Below, piece by piece: positions 5,167-12,299 of a stretch of 12,726 nucleotides of DNA; the first letter of the stretch is position 1; the number at the start of each line of letters is the position of its first letter. Location of the stretch: contig DAME01000003.1 of assembly GCA_002499545.1 (NCBI GenBank), forward strand, positions 195,670-208,395, written 5' to 3'. The notes beneath the pieces are model-generated. The model was given only the letters and a program-made list of their open reading frames with translations. It did no database searches and had not been told where the DNA came from. The DNA is from Euryarchaeota archaeon UBA88. Lineage in GTDB: Archaea; Thermoplasmatota; Poseidoniia; Poseidoniales; Poseidoniaceae. Position numbers and translations under genes: made by a program.

Positions 5167-7629
5167 TTACTCGTCTTCATCGTCATCCGTTTTTTTGGTC
5201 TTCAAAACCGGAGGACTGATTTTCAGCGGAGTTAACTTTGCGACCGGTTTCAGCGTCGTTGTTTTACTCGATTTTGGCATTTCTCCAGCGTTCGAAGTTG
5301 GTGGAGGACCCCGTTGCTTAACTGGGATCAACTGAGGGGGTTTCGCAGTGAGCGTGGTCGTTGTTTTCGTTTCAGGCGAATCAACGGACTTGAGAACGGT
5401 GGTGATTGGTCGAAGAGTGGTTGACATTTCATTCTCTTGCTGTGGTTCATCCAGGACCTCCTCAAGCACTTCTTCGGTGGCTTCTGTGACTGGCTCTACG
5501 ACTTGTTCCATTTGTGTTTCAGGCTCAGGCACCGCTTCTGCACTGGCCTCATTCACTGGTAGGACTGGTTTACGGACGAGCTTTTGAACCGGTTGAGGGA
5601 GGGCAGGCTCGTCACCACTTGAGAGTGGCGCCTTGATTGGTTTAGCTAACGGCACGCCTGCAAGAGGTGAAAGTGGTTTTGAACTGGTCAGAGGTGACCG
5701 CATGCCTGCAAGACCCATTCTCGGTTGCGGTGGTTGTTGACCACCAAGAACACCGCGCATTGGGCGTCCAGCTGCTGCAGCAAGTGCGTCGGGGCGCGCA
5801 CCGAGGGATGCCGGGTTGGACGGGGCTGCTGGGGTCGTTGCATTTTGACCAGAGATGGATTGCATCCACATTTGTCGCTTCTCTGCACGAGTATCCGTAG
5901 ATTGAAGCTCCCTAAACTCGGCTTCACGTGTACGAAGTTCTGATTCAGCCTCGGTGAGTTCGCCTTCAACCTGCTTGGTAATGGCATCTCGCATCTTGTC
6001 TTCAGCCATTTCCTTGAAAGATTCCATCTTCGAAGTTAAACCTTGCAAGCGGTTGCGAATTTCTGCTCGCTTAAGACCCAATTGTGCTTCAATTTCGGCC
6101 CGAATATGTGCTTCTCGCTTACGAACATCGATGAGGGCTTTGTTGCGCATGATCTCTTCACGCTTGTCGAGTTGGCGTTCGAGTTGGGTCGCAACTTCGT
6201 CTTCCTTCCTGACTTTGAATTCATTGAGGCGCTCTTCCATTTCAACCTCGAGTTCAAGTGAAGTTTCTTCCTTGAGGAGATCCAAATCAGTCTCAAAGGT
6301 AAGACGCTCGTTTCGCAAACCTGCATCAACCTCAGACATGATGGCCTTGCGAGCAGAGGCTTCTCGGGATTGGAACTCAAGTTCGAGACGCTCAGACCAA
6401 TCAGTCTTCTTGGATTCATACTGTTGCTCGAGTTGATCGCGAAGTTCTGCTTCACGCTCGTATCGGAATCGAGCGAGGCGGTTTTGAATCTCTGCCTCTC
6501 GTGCGGTGCGATAGCTCGTGAATTCTTCATCCATGCGAACTTCAAGTTCAGTTTCCACATCTGATTTGAGTGAACGAGAAATATCGTCAACTGCTTTGGA
6601 GAACGTAATGTCGTATTTTTCTCGCAATCGGGATTTTCGTTCCGAAAGTCTCTCTGAGTGGCGCGTTTCGAGTTGCTGTTCAATCTCAACTCTCAGTTCA
6701 TCACGACGTCGAGCCAAAGCAAGTTCAACATCTTCGCGCATTTGTTCTTCCAGATCATCAGTTTCTTGTCGAAGACGACCTTCGAGTTCGAGTTGGAGTT
6801 GTTCAGCGATATCCTCTTCAAGTCGAAGACTTCGACGTTCATATTCTGCTTTTAATCGAGCCTCACGCTGCTTCAATCGCGTACGAAGTTGTTGTTCAAG
6901 ACGGGTTCGAATTCCGCGACGAAGTTGTTCTTCTCGTTCTGCGAGGCGAGCTGCATGCCCCTCTTCTAAACGAGAAATTTCACTGACTTCCATCTCTTTG
7001 AACCGTTCTTCCATCTCGTGTTCGATGTTTGCTTCAATCTCTCGAACTCGGCGCTGCAATTCTTGATTGTATTCAATGGACAGACGCTCTTTTTGAATAT
7101 CGAGGCGCTGCCTATGTTCGTCTTGAAGTTGGGTTTCAATTTGCGCTTTCAACTGCGCTTTGTGTTCTTCAAGACGACGCTCTTGTTCAACATCGAGTTG
7201 ATCTTGCATCGACTCGAGTTGACGGTTGAGGCGTAAATCCAATTCAGCCCGCATGAGTGATTCCTCTCGAGCCAAGGAATCTCTTTCAAGAGTACTCAGA
7301 TCTCGTTCCATTTCCTCTCGCATCTCTTTTTCAAGTGAATCAAGCGTGAGTTCATGTTGAACTGCCAGATCAGTAGCAAGGGCGTCTTGCATAGCGGAAA
7401 CTCGCTCTGCAATCGCTTGTTGACGAATCCTACGTTCGCGGCGCAAGTCGGCTCGCAGATGCTCTTCTTGACGGAAGCGAGCACTGGTCATCGTCGCTTG
7501 ATCGAGCGTGGAATTCGAAGTCGACGTGAACTGTGAACGCAGTGCAGAAAGAGAAACTTTGTCAGCGTTCTCACGCTTTCTTCGAGCAGTATCGAGTGCC
7601 TCAGTACTCTTGCTTGCGCTCAGTCCCAT
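5167..7629 (-). CDS. long Arg/Glu-rich coiled-coil protein, function unknown
   Basis: This 820-residue protein has no signal peptide, membrane helix or Cys that I can see. Residues about 50-590 are an almost uninterrupted, highly charged alpha-helical coiled coil dominated by Glu, Arg, Leu and Gln. Irregular quasi-repeats of the type RLExxLxxxLExR recur, and there is a short break at Gly530. Residues 590-820 are low-complexity and Pro-rich. This tail has an acidic Glu/Val-rich patch (about 695-735), recurring TT-[TL]-xP and PxxLK basic segments (735-812), and a final DDDEDE. The overall plan, a long rod plus a disordered charged tail, recalls cytoskeletal or scaffold proteins such as SMC arms, golgin-like or filament-forming proteins. 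No SMC/Rad50 ATPase ends are present. Upstream, GGATGGGAT (7633-7641) may serve as a weak ribosome binding site. It follows the zinc-ribbon gene by 135 nt and precedes the surface-protein gene by 59 nt. No function should be assumed. Confidence 0.88.
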   Translation of the reverse strand: MGLSASKSTEALDTARRKRENADKVSLSALRSQFTSTSNSTLDQATMTSARFRQEEHLRADLRRERRIRQQAIAERVSAMQDALATDLAVQHELTLDSLEKEMREEMERDLSTLERDSLAREESLMRAELDLRLNRQLESMQDQLDVEQERRLEEHKAQLKAQIETQLQDEHRQRLDIQKERLSIEYNQELQRRVREIEANIEHEMEERFKEMEVSEISRLEEGHAARLAEREEQLRRGIRTRLEQQLRTRLKQREARLKAEYERRSLRLEEDIAEQLQLELEGRLRQETDDLEEQMREDVELALARRRDELRVEIEQQLETRHSERLSERKSRLREKYDITFSKAVDDISRSLKSDVETELEVRMDEEFTSYRTAREAEIQNRLARFRYEREAELRDQLEQQYESKKTDWSERLELEFQSREASARKAIMSEVDAGLRNERLTFETDLDLLKEETSLELEVEMEERLNEFKVRKEDEVATQLERQLDKREEIMRNKALIDVRKREAHIRAEIEAQLGLKRAEIRNRLQGLTSKMESFKEMAEDKMRDAITKQVEGELTEAESELRTREAEFRELQSTDTRAEKRQMWMQSISGQNATTPAAPSNPASLGARPDALAAAAGRPMRGVLGGQQPPQPRMGLAGMRSPLTSSKPLSPLAGVPLAKPIKAPLSSGDEPALPQPVQKLVRKPVLPVNEASAEAVPEPETQMEQVVEPVTEATEEVLEEVLDEPQQENEMSTTLRPITTVLKSVDSPETKTTTTLTAKPPQLIPVKQRGPPPTSNAGEMPKSSKTTTLKPVAKLTPLKISPPVLKTKKTDDDEDE

Positions 7630-7660
7630 AGTATCCCATCCAGTGATTCATGGGCATCTC

Positions 7661-7673
7661 ATCATAGATAAGG
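7661..7673 (-). promoter_or_regulatory. weak TATA-like element before the coiled-coil gene
   Basis: On the minus strand this reads CCTTATCTATGAT, centred about 38 nt before the ATG at 7629. It would allow a short leader containing the SD-like GGATGG. It is the only promoter-like feature I see in the 135-nt gap 7630-7764, the longest non-coding stretch in the window. Confidence 0.28.
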
Positions 7674-7764
7674 TACGCGACAAAACAACGGACGCGAACG
7701 ACGGTTTTCAGGGGTTTCAGAATCAGCGAAGTATCAATGGAAACGACAGTGAAACGGTGCTTGA

Positions 7765-8157
7765 TTAGAACTTGACCTTGAAGACTGTCGGGCATGCCGG
7801 GCAGTCAATCTGGCGCTCACCAGGACGGCGCTTCATCCGAAGCTGACGATCGCAGCCAGGACAGGTCACCTCTACTTTGGCAACGTGTGGCATGAGAGTG
7901 AAGTGATGAGAACAAGACGCACATTGAAGATTTGCAGGACGCTTATCAACGCCCGCAATCAGAACCTTACCACATTCAGGGCAACCAACTTTTTCTTTCT
8001 TCCATTTCTCTCGAGTGAGTGGATGGTCAATACGAACACGAGCGTCACAAAGTGTACAACTGACGTCTCCCAATTCATTTGGTAGCAATCCATCACATTT
8101 GGGACAAGAAAGAGCAGGGATGGCAACACGAGATTCAACGGTTGACTCTTCGCCCAT
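7765..8157 (-). CDS. triple zinc-ribbon protein
   Basis: This 130-residue protein consists almost entirely of three predicted zinc ribbons with twelve cysteines in six CxxC knuckles. They pair as C18/C21 with C34/C37, C59/C62 with C79/C82, and C99/C102 with C119/C122. Ribbons 2 and 3 have identical internal spacing and repeat with a 40-residue period, which suggests internal duplication. Each ribbon should bind one Zn2+. Such small ribbon proteins act in nucleic-acid binding or protein-protein contacts; no catalytic domain is present. The start at 8157 is supported by GGAG (8166-8169 on the plus strand) 8 nt upstream. It lies 51 nt after the ArsR-like gene on the same strand, so co-transcription is plausible. 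A role in zinc buffering next to the metal ATPase is possible but is inference only; transcription or translation accessory roles are equally likely. Confidence 0.87.
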   Translation of the reverse strand: MGEESTVESRVAIPALSCPKCDGLLPNELGDVSCTLCDARVRIDHPLTREKWKKEKVGCPECGKVLIAGVDKRPANLQCASCSHHFTLMPHVAKVEVTCPGCDRQLRMKRRPGERQIDCPACPTVFKVKF

Positions 8158-8165
8158 GCGATACG

Positions 8166-8169
8166 CTCC
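8166..8169 (-). promoter_or_regulatory. Shine-Dalgarno site of the zinc-ribbon gene
   Basis: GGAG on the minus strand lies 8 nt before the ATG at 8157. It supports that start and translation from inside a polycistronic transcript. Confidence 0.5.
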
Positions 8170-8208
8170 AGTTCTTGCTTTTTGAGGACTTTGCTTGAAA
8201 TTGATGAA

Positions 8209-8715
8209 TCACTTTTTCTTAGCAATCAAGACGATACTGTCCGGAAGGAAGTTCCACGGCAAATTCATCTCAATTCCGTGCTGCTGCGCAAGTTGCTCGA
8301 GGAGTTTTTTGGCTCCAATTTGATCACGTGAACCGTCGAGTTGAACCATGTGGACTTCATCACCGTTAGATTCTGCACCCGAAAGGACGTCGCTGTTACC
8401 GGAGGGAACGCCACCTTGGGGTGATGTAGGAGCAGCATGTGTTTCGTGAACGGGACTGGCTGTCAAGAGTTCTGGTAAGTCTACCTTGGTTGACATCTTC
8501 CACCACCGGGCACGCCCAACATCGCGGTGGTTTTCAACCAAATTCAATGATGCGAGTTTTTTCAGATGGTGATAGAGGTTGTAACGATCGACCGCTACAT
8601 CCTTCTCTAATTGGACCGTACTCATTTCTTCAGATGAGCTTAATGCAACATATACAGCCCTTCGAGTAGGGTGGGCAAGAGCGGATGTAATGGGGTCTAC
8701 TCTGACTCTAGCCAT
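8209..8715 (-). CDS. ArsR-like winged-helix transcriptional regulator
   Basis: This 168-residue protein has an N-terminal winged helix-turn-helix. DPITSALAHPTRRAVYVAL (residues 7-25) is the typical first helix of ArsR-type regulators. The recognition region is MSTVQLEKDVAVDRYNLYHHLKKLASLNLVE (31-61), and the wing ends near RWWKMS (70-75). Residues 80-120 are a loose Ser/Gly/Pro linker. Residues 121-168 form a second small domain that I do not recognise, ending in IVLIAKKK. The protein has no cysteine, so the classic Cys-based ArsR/SmtB/CadC metal sites are absent. A His-based or non-metal signal is possible; many archaeal HTH proteins of this style sense no metal. It lies 49 nt downstream of the metal ATPase gene in the same direction and could regulate that operon, but the link is positional only. 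The start at 8715 has no strong ribosome binding site. Confidence 0.85.
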   Translation of the reverse strand: MARVRVDPITSALAHPTRRAVYVALSSSEEMSTVQLEKDVAVDRYNLYHHLKKLASLNLVENHRDVGRARWWKMSTKVDLPELLTASPVHETHAAPTSPQGGVPSGNSDVLSGAESNGDEVHMVQLDGSRDQIGAKKLLEQLAQQHGIEMNLPWNFLPDSIVLIAKKK

Positions 8716-8764
8716 AGGCGCACCGAATCATCTTGTGAACCACTTAGGTTTAGAGATTACCGCG

Positions 8765-11485
8765 TCAAATCGGGATTTCAGCCGTATCGGAGCGGAAATA
8801 TCGTTCGATGAGCAGTGAAAATGATTCCTTCGTATCGTGCCACAATGTGACGGCCATGGATGACAACAGCGAATACCAGCCTCTGCTTCCAGCCAGTCTG
8901 GCACCGTTAAGAATCACCAGCAGCACCGAAGCCTCGTGAATCAGTACGCCCACCCAAAGTTCGTCGTACAGTTCAAGAATCACGGCGATGACCAGCGCAA
9001 GCGTGATTCCAACAGAAATCAAAAGGTTGCCATTCAAGATGCGTTGAGCCTTGCGTGAGAGGTCGACCAATTCCGTGAGCATTTGTGGGTTATCGCTCGG
9101 AATGAGAACGTCAGCAGCCTCAAGGTTAACCGTTTCACCCGTCCCGACAGCAACGCCTACATCTGCAACCGCCAAAGCTGCAGCATCGTTGAAACCATCA
9201 CCAACCATCATGGTGATGTGGGTTTTCGAACGACTTCGAACCCAGTTGACTTTTTGCTCTGGCGAAAAACCACCGTGAGCCGCTGAGTCTGGAAGGCCAA
9301 CGCTCTTCGCAAATGCTGAAACTGCAGATTGATGGTCACCAGACAGAATTTCAACGTTGATTGAACGCCTCATCAGAGAAGAAATCAACAGATGACTTCC
9401 ATCGTGGGTGTCATCATGAATGAATGTGAACAAGGCAATAGCAGTTCCATCTCGAGTCAACAGACTTGCACCATGTCCTTTGTCTTCTGCATCGTTGAAT
9501 GCTTTCTTGAGTTCTGCGGGAACGTTCACCTTCAGCGACCGAGCACGGTCGAAGCGAATGAACATAACCTCCTTACCTGAAACCAGACCTTTGACACCGG
9601 CCTCGATGTCAGTGATACCTGCGACTTGAAGCGGGGTGATCTCATGTTGTTTCAGGTACCCTGAAACAGATAGCGCATACGGATGTGAGGAGCGTGCCTC
9701 AAGTCCACCAGCAAGGCGAATTGCGGCATTGCGCTGCTTACCCTTCGCTACGATCACTTCACCGATGCGAGGTTTGCCCGAAGTGAGGGTCCCAGTTTTA
9801 TCAAGAAGGACGTGATTCACTTTGGACAAGCGTTCAATGACATCTCCTCCACGTGCTATGGCTCCAAAGTGTGCTGCTCGAGCGAGGGCTGCTGCATGAG
9901 GGACTGGCGTTGCCAAAAGCAGGGCACAGGGGCAGGCCACAACCCAAATCAACAAAATGATCTTCCAGTCATTCGGGAACAGAATATACCACACTGCAAC
10001 TGCACCGAACAAGACGATTGGAACCCATATTGCTGTGAACAATTCAATGCTGCTTTGCAGACGAGGTGGGTCTTCTCGGAAAGTGTGAACTGCGTCGATA
10101 AGCCCCGAAAGTCTGGTTGAATCTCCAACGGCCGTAACCTCGATGATGACCGGACCGCGTGCTAATACTAAGCCGGCTTGGATTTCATCGCCTTCAGAAA
10201 TTTCCACAGGAACCGATTCACCAGTGAGCGGCGCCTTATCTAACGCTCCATGTCCATCGACGATGATGCCATCGGCTGGAATTAATTCACCACTGCGTAT
10301 CTCTAACTTATCGCCGATGTGAACCAGTTCGATGGGAACTGCCTCGATTTCTGCATCCGTGTCCGGTAAAGCACAACCGTCTGAAGAACCCAAGATCGGT
10401 TGGGATGGGGCTATCTGCAGCATCATATCCATGCTCGATATTTGAAGAGGACTTAGCCCTTTGATGCCTGTCACTCGTCGAGCGGTTCGTGGTAAACGGT
10501 CAAGGCCCCCCTGCATCGCTTCACGTGCTTTAATCAGTGCATCACCTTCGAGGTGAGCCGTGAAAGCAACAAGAATTGCGACGATGAGGGCTTCCTCCCA
10601 CATGCCTAAAATCGCAGCGCCAATGACAGCTAAACTGGTGAGTACTTGGAACCCCATCTGCCGGTTTTGAAGGCTTGCAAGAGCTTCTTTGAACATTTGA
10701 GAACCTCCAACAACCAATCCAGGAAGAGCAATGCATCCCAGTATGAAAGAGGACAGCCCCATGATCTCGCCTAGTATCACCAACAAAAGCAGAGGTAGAG
10801 CAATCGCTCCACCCAAAAGTCGCCACTGGTCTGGCCTCAAGCGCATGGATTTAGCAGGAGTATACTGTGCCGCCGTACCCAAAATTTCCTGTAATGCCTC
10901 GTCCCTTTTTTTCATCAATTCTGAATTCCCATCAGCGGTTATTTGAACGAGAATTCGATCATCGTCAGTGAATTCTGCATCAAGAATACCGGGTTGCTGA
11001 CGAAAGAGTTTTCCCAGTTTACGGGAATCGATGTTGTTTCTTTGGGCAGTGGGTTGGACTTTTACTCCGCTTAATTCATGAAATTCAAGATTTGGAGCGT
11101 GCCCCAAAGAACGCAGTACAGTGGATACTTCAGCCATCGTTCCGTGTTCAAGGTCAATGGTACACTTCATTGTACCCGCGGTCGCAGAAACGACGGGGTC
11201 GGATACTTGCTTCATCGATTTCAAGGCACGCGTTGCTTTCAATGCGCAATCAGGACAGTCCATTCCAAGTAACGGCCAGCCGATTTTATAGGACCCAGTT
11301 GCTTGTTGTATGACTGATGTCTGAACGATTTCAGCGTCGATAATAACCGTTTCAGCCAATTTTTTTGCAACTGGAGAAGACCGCGGTTCTGGTTTTTTGG
11401 TAGTTCGCAGTTTCGTGTTTTTTCGGCCTGGCTCTTCATCAAGCGAAAGAAAGACCTCATCTTCCCCTTGCTTTGACATATGCAT
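8765..11485 (-). CDS. P1B-type heavy-metal-transporting ATPase
   Basis: This integral membrane pump of about 906 residues moves transition-metal ions across the membrane using ATP. It has a charged N-terminal extension (to about 60), a heavy-metal-associated domain with GMDCPDCA (74-81), and a second, Cys-less domain of similar size (about 145-205). The actuator loop holds TGES (421-424). The membrane metal site is CPC (518-520). The phosphorylation site is DKTGTLT (562-568), the nucleotide-domain HP pair is at 601-602, and the hinge is GDGFNDA (762-768). The last membrane helix has HEAS (850-853), not the ZntA-type Asp or the Cu-type MxxSS. GMDC suggests Zn/Cd/Pb, but the helix motifs are mixed, so the metal is not assigned. 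Start: ATG at 11485 is chosen; ATG at 11479, or TTG at 11503 (six residues longer, with GGAAGGG 5 nt upstream), are alternatives. The ArsR-like gene follows after 49 nt. Confidence 0.95.
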   Translation of the reverse strand: MHMSKQGEDEVFLSLDEEPGRKNTKLRTTKKPEPRSSPVAKKLAETVIIDAEIVQTSVIQQATGSYKIGWPLLGMDCPDCALKATRALKSMKQVSDPVVSATAGTMKCTIDLEHGTMAEVSTVLRSLGHAPNLEFHELSGVKVQPTAQRNNIDSRKLGKLFRQQPGILDAEFTDDDRILVQITADGNSELMKKRDEALQEILGTAAQYTPAKSMRLRPDQWRLLGGAIALPLLLLVILGEIMGLSSFILGCIALPGLVVGGSQMFKEALASLQNRQMGFQVLTSLAVIGAAILGMWEEALIVAILVAFTAHLEGDALIKAREAMQGGLDRLPRTARRVTGIKGLSPLQISSMDMMLQIAPSQPILGSSDGCALPDTDAEIEAVPIELVHIGDKLEIRSGELIPADGIIVDGHGALDKAPLTGESVPVEISEGDEIQAGLVLARGPVIIEVTAVGDSTRLSGLIDAVHTFREDPPRLQSSIELFTAIWVPIVLFGAVAVWYILFPNDWKIILLIWVVACPCALLLATPVPHAAALARAAHFGAIARGGDVIERLSKVNHVLLDKTGTLTSGKPRIGEVIVAKGKQRNAAIRLAGGLEARSSHPYALSVSGYLKQHEITPLQVAGITDIEAGVKGLVSGKEVMFIRFDRARSLKVNVPAELKKAFNDAEDKGHGASLLTRDGTAIALFTFIHDDTHDGSHLLISSLMRRSINVEILSGDHQSAVSAFAKSVGLPDSAAHGGFSPEQKVNWVRSRSKTHITMMVGDGFNDAAALAVADVGVAVGTGETVNLEAADVLIPSDNPQMLTELVDLSRKAQRILNGNLLISVGITLALVIAVILELYDELWVGVLIHEASVLLVILNGARLAGSRGWYSLLSSMAVTLWHDTKESFSLLIERYFRSDTAEIPI

Positions 11486-11501
11486 CCGTTGAAGTGGCCC
11501 C

Positions 11502-11508
11502 AATTAAT
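11502..11508 (-). promoter_or_regulatory. TATA-like element before the metal ATPase gene
   Basis: ATTAATT on the minus strand lies 17-23 nt before the ATG at 11485 and 23-29 nt before the ATG at 11479. If it is the TATA box, transcription would start close to those ATG codons and the upstream TTG at 11503 would not be used. It is a short AT-rich word, so evidence is weak. Confidence 0.33.
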
Positions 11509-11543
11509 CCCTTCCAAGAAGGCGGCACGATTCCCTCACCGCA

Positions 11544-11563
11544 AGAGCGAATATTCATGCTCT
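11544..11563. promoter_or_regulatory. inverted repeat in the divergent intergenic region (candidate operator)
   Basis: AGAGC and GCTCT arms flank a 10-nt centre that begins with the 8-bp palindrome GAATATTC (11549-11556). The site overlaps the TATA-like element of the phosphatase gene and lies between it and the divergent metal ATPase gene, a good place for a regulator to act on either. It does not match the E. coli NikR operator (GTATGA-N16-TCATAC). Its regulator is unknown. Confidence 0.3.
11550..11558 (+). promoter_or_regulatory. TATA-like element before the phosphatase gene
   Basis: AATATTCAT is centred about 29 nt before the ATG at 11583. The 20 nt before that ATG hold no good SD site (only GGACGG and TTGG), so a leaderless transcript starting at or next to the ATG is plausible. 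Confidence 0.42.
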
Positions 11564-11582
11564 GTGGACGGTTGGCTGTACC

Positions 11583-12299
11583 ATGGAATGGCTTCCAGAA
11601 GGATGGCGACCGAAAGTTGTTGCAGTCGATATTGATGGTACATTAACCGACGGGAAAAAACAAATCAATACCGACGCAATCCACGCCCTTCGAAAATTAG
11701 AAGCTGCAGGAATCCCGGTCGTTTTAGCGACTGGAAATGTTCGAGCAATCACCTACGGATTATGGCGTTTCATTGAACTGTCTGGCCCGATATGCTGTGA
11801 GAACGGAGGAGTACTCTGGCATCCTTCATGGGGTGATGCGATTGTACGAGCCAATGGTGCAGAAGCAAAACAGGCGGCAGAATGGCTTGCAGACCGTATT
11901 CCTGGCCTTGACCCCAAAGGTATCCAAACCAATCAGTGGCGAGAAAGTGAGTGGTGCCTTTTCACCGATGAAGATTTGGAAGCGGTCACACATCACATCA
12001 AAAACAGCGAATGGTCGCATCTGTCAGTGGTACGTACTGGTTTCGCGATTCACCTCATGGAACCTCATCTTTCCAAAGGGACTGGAATGCAGCTGCTGCT
12101 TGACAAAATGGGTTGGAAGGCTGAAGACTTGCTGTGTGTTGGCGATGCTCCAAACGATCTGCCGATGTTTGAAATGGCACAATGGTCGGTCGCTGTGGGT
12201 GGCGCGTTTGATTCTGTCAAAGCTGCGGCAGACGTCTGCTCACCGTTTTTACACGGTGCGACTTTTGAGCCTCTTGTCGATGCGATTCTCCGCGCTTAA
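11583..12299 (+). CDS. HAD-family phosphatase, probable archaeal phosphoglycolate phosphatase
   Basis: This 238-residue cytoplasmic hydrolase belongs to the HAD superfamily, with a C2-type cap like the archaeal phosphoglycolate phosphatase TA0175 and Cof-type sugar phosphatases. Motif I is DIDGTLT (16-22), with nucleophile D16 and acid/base D18. Motif II is in VLATGN (47-52), with T50. The motif III lysine is K165 in LSKGTG, and motif IV is GDAPND (187-192), with D188 and D192 for Mg2+. The cap domain spans about residues 80-160. The length fits the archaeal PGP family (about 225-240). The expected reaction is 2-phosphoglycolate to glycolate plus phosphate, removing a toxic by-product of DNA repair or oxygenase activity. 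Related enzymes with other sugar-phosphate substrates cannot be excluded. It is divergent from the metal ATPase, and its stop overlaps that of the convergent regulator gene. Confidence 0.9.
   Translation: MEWLPEGWRPKVVAVDIDGTLTDGKKQINTDAIHALRKLEAAGIPVVLATGNVRAITYGLWRFIELSGPICCENGGVLWHPSWGDAIVRANGAEAKQAAEWLADRIPGLDPKGIQTNQWRESEWCLFTDEDLEAVTHHIKNSEWSHLSVVRTGFAIHLMEPHLSKGTGMQLLLDKMGWKAEDLLCVGDAPNDLPMFEMAQWSVAVGGAFDSVKAAADVCSPFLHGATFEPLVDAILRA

Noticed and set aside
6518..7066. 182-residue open frame on the plus strand, very rich in Ser and Arg
   Set aside because: It is the antisense shadow of the Arg/Glu/Leu-rich coiled-coil gene; its composition is fully explained by reading those codons backwards. 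The same holds for the Ser-rich frame at 5954-6436.
7606..7629. N-terminus MGLSASKS resembles a eukaryotic N-myristoylation signal
   Set aside because: Archaea are not known to have N-myristoyltransferase, and the short consensus is easily met by chance.
7508..7768. 86-residue plus-strand frame crossing the 135-nt gap, with a hydrophobic stretch
   Set aside because: Its first half is antisense to the coiled-coil gene start, and the gap part shows no ribosome binding site or coding character. The minus-strand frame at 7601-7795 is rejected for the same reasons.
11486..11503. TTG start at 11503 for the metal ATPase, with GGAAGGG upstream
   Set aside because: It is possible but not preferred: the ATG at 11485 (or 11479) gives the same domains, and a TATA-like element overlaps the TTG region. 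It is recorded as an alternative in the gene entry.
11583..11612. LPEGW near the phosphatase N-terminus looks like the tail motif of the surface protein
   Set aside because: Only five residues match and the rest (QWxxYG) is absent; it is part of an ordinary HAD N-terminal extension.
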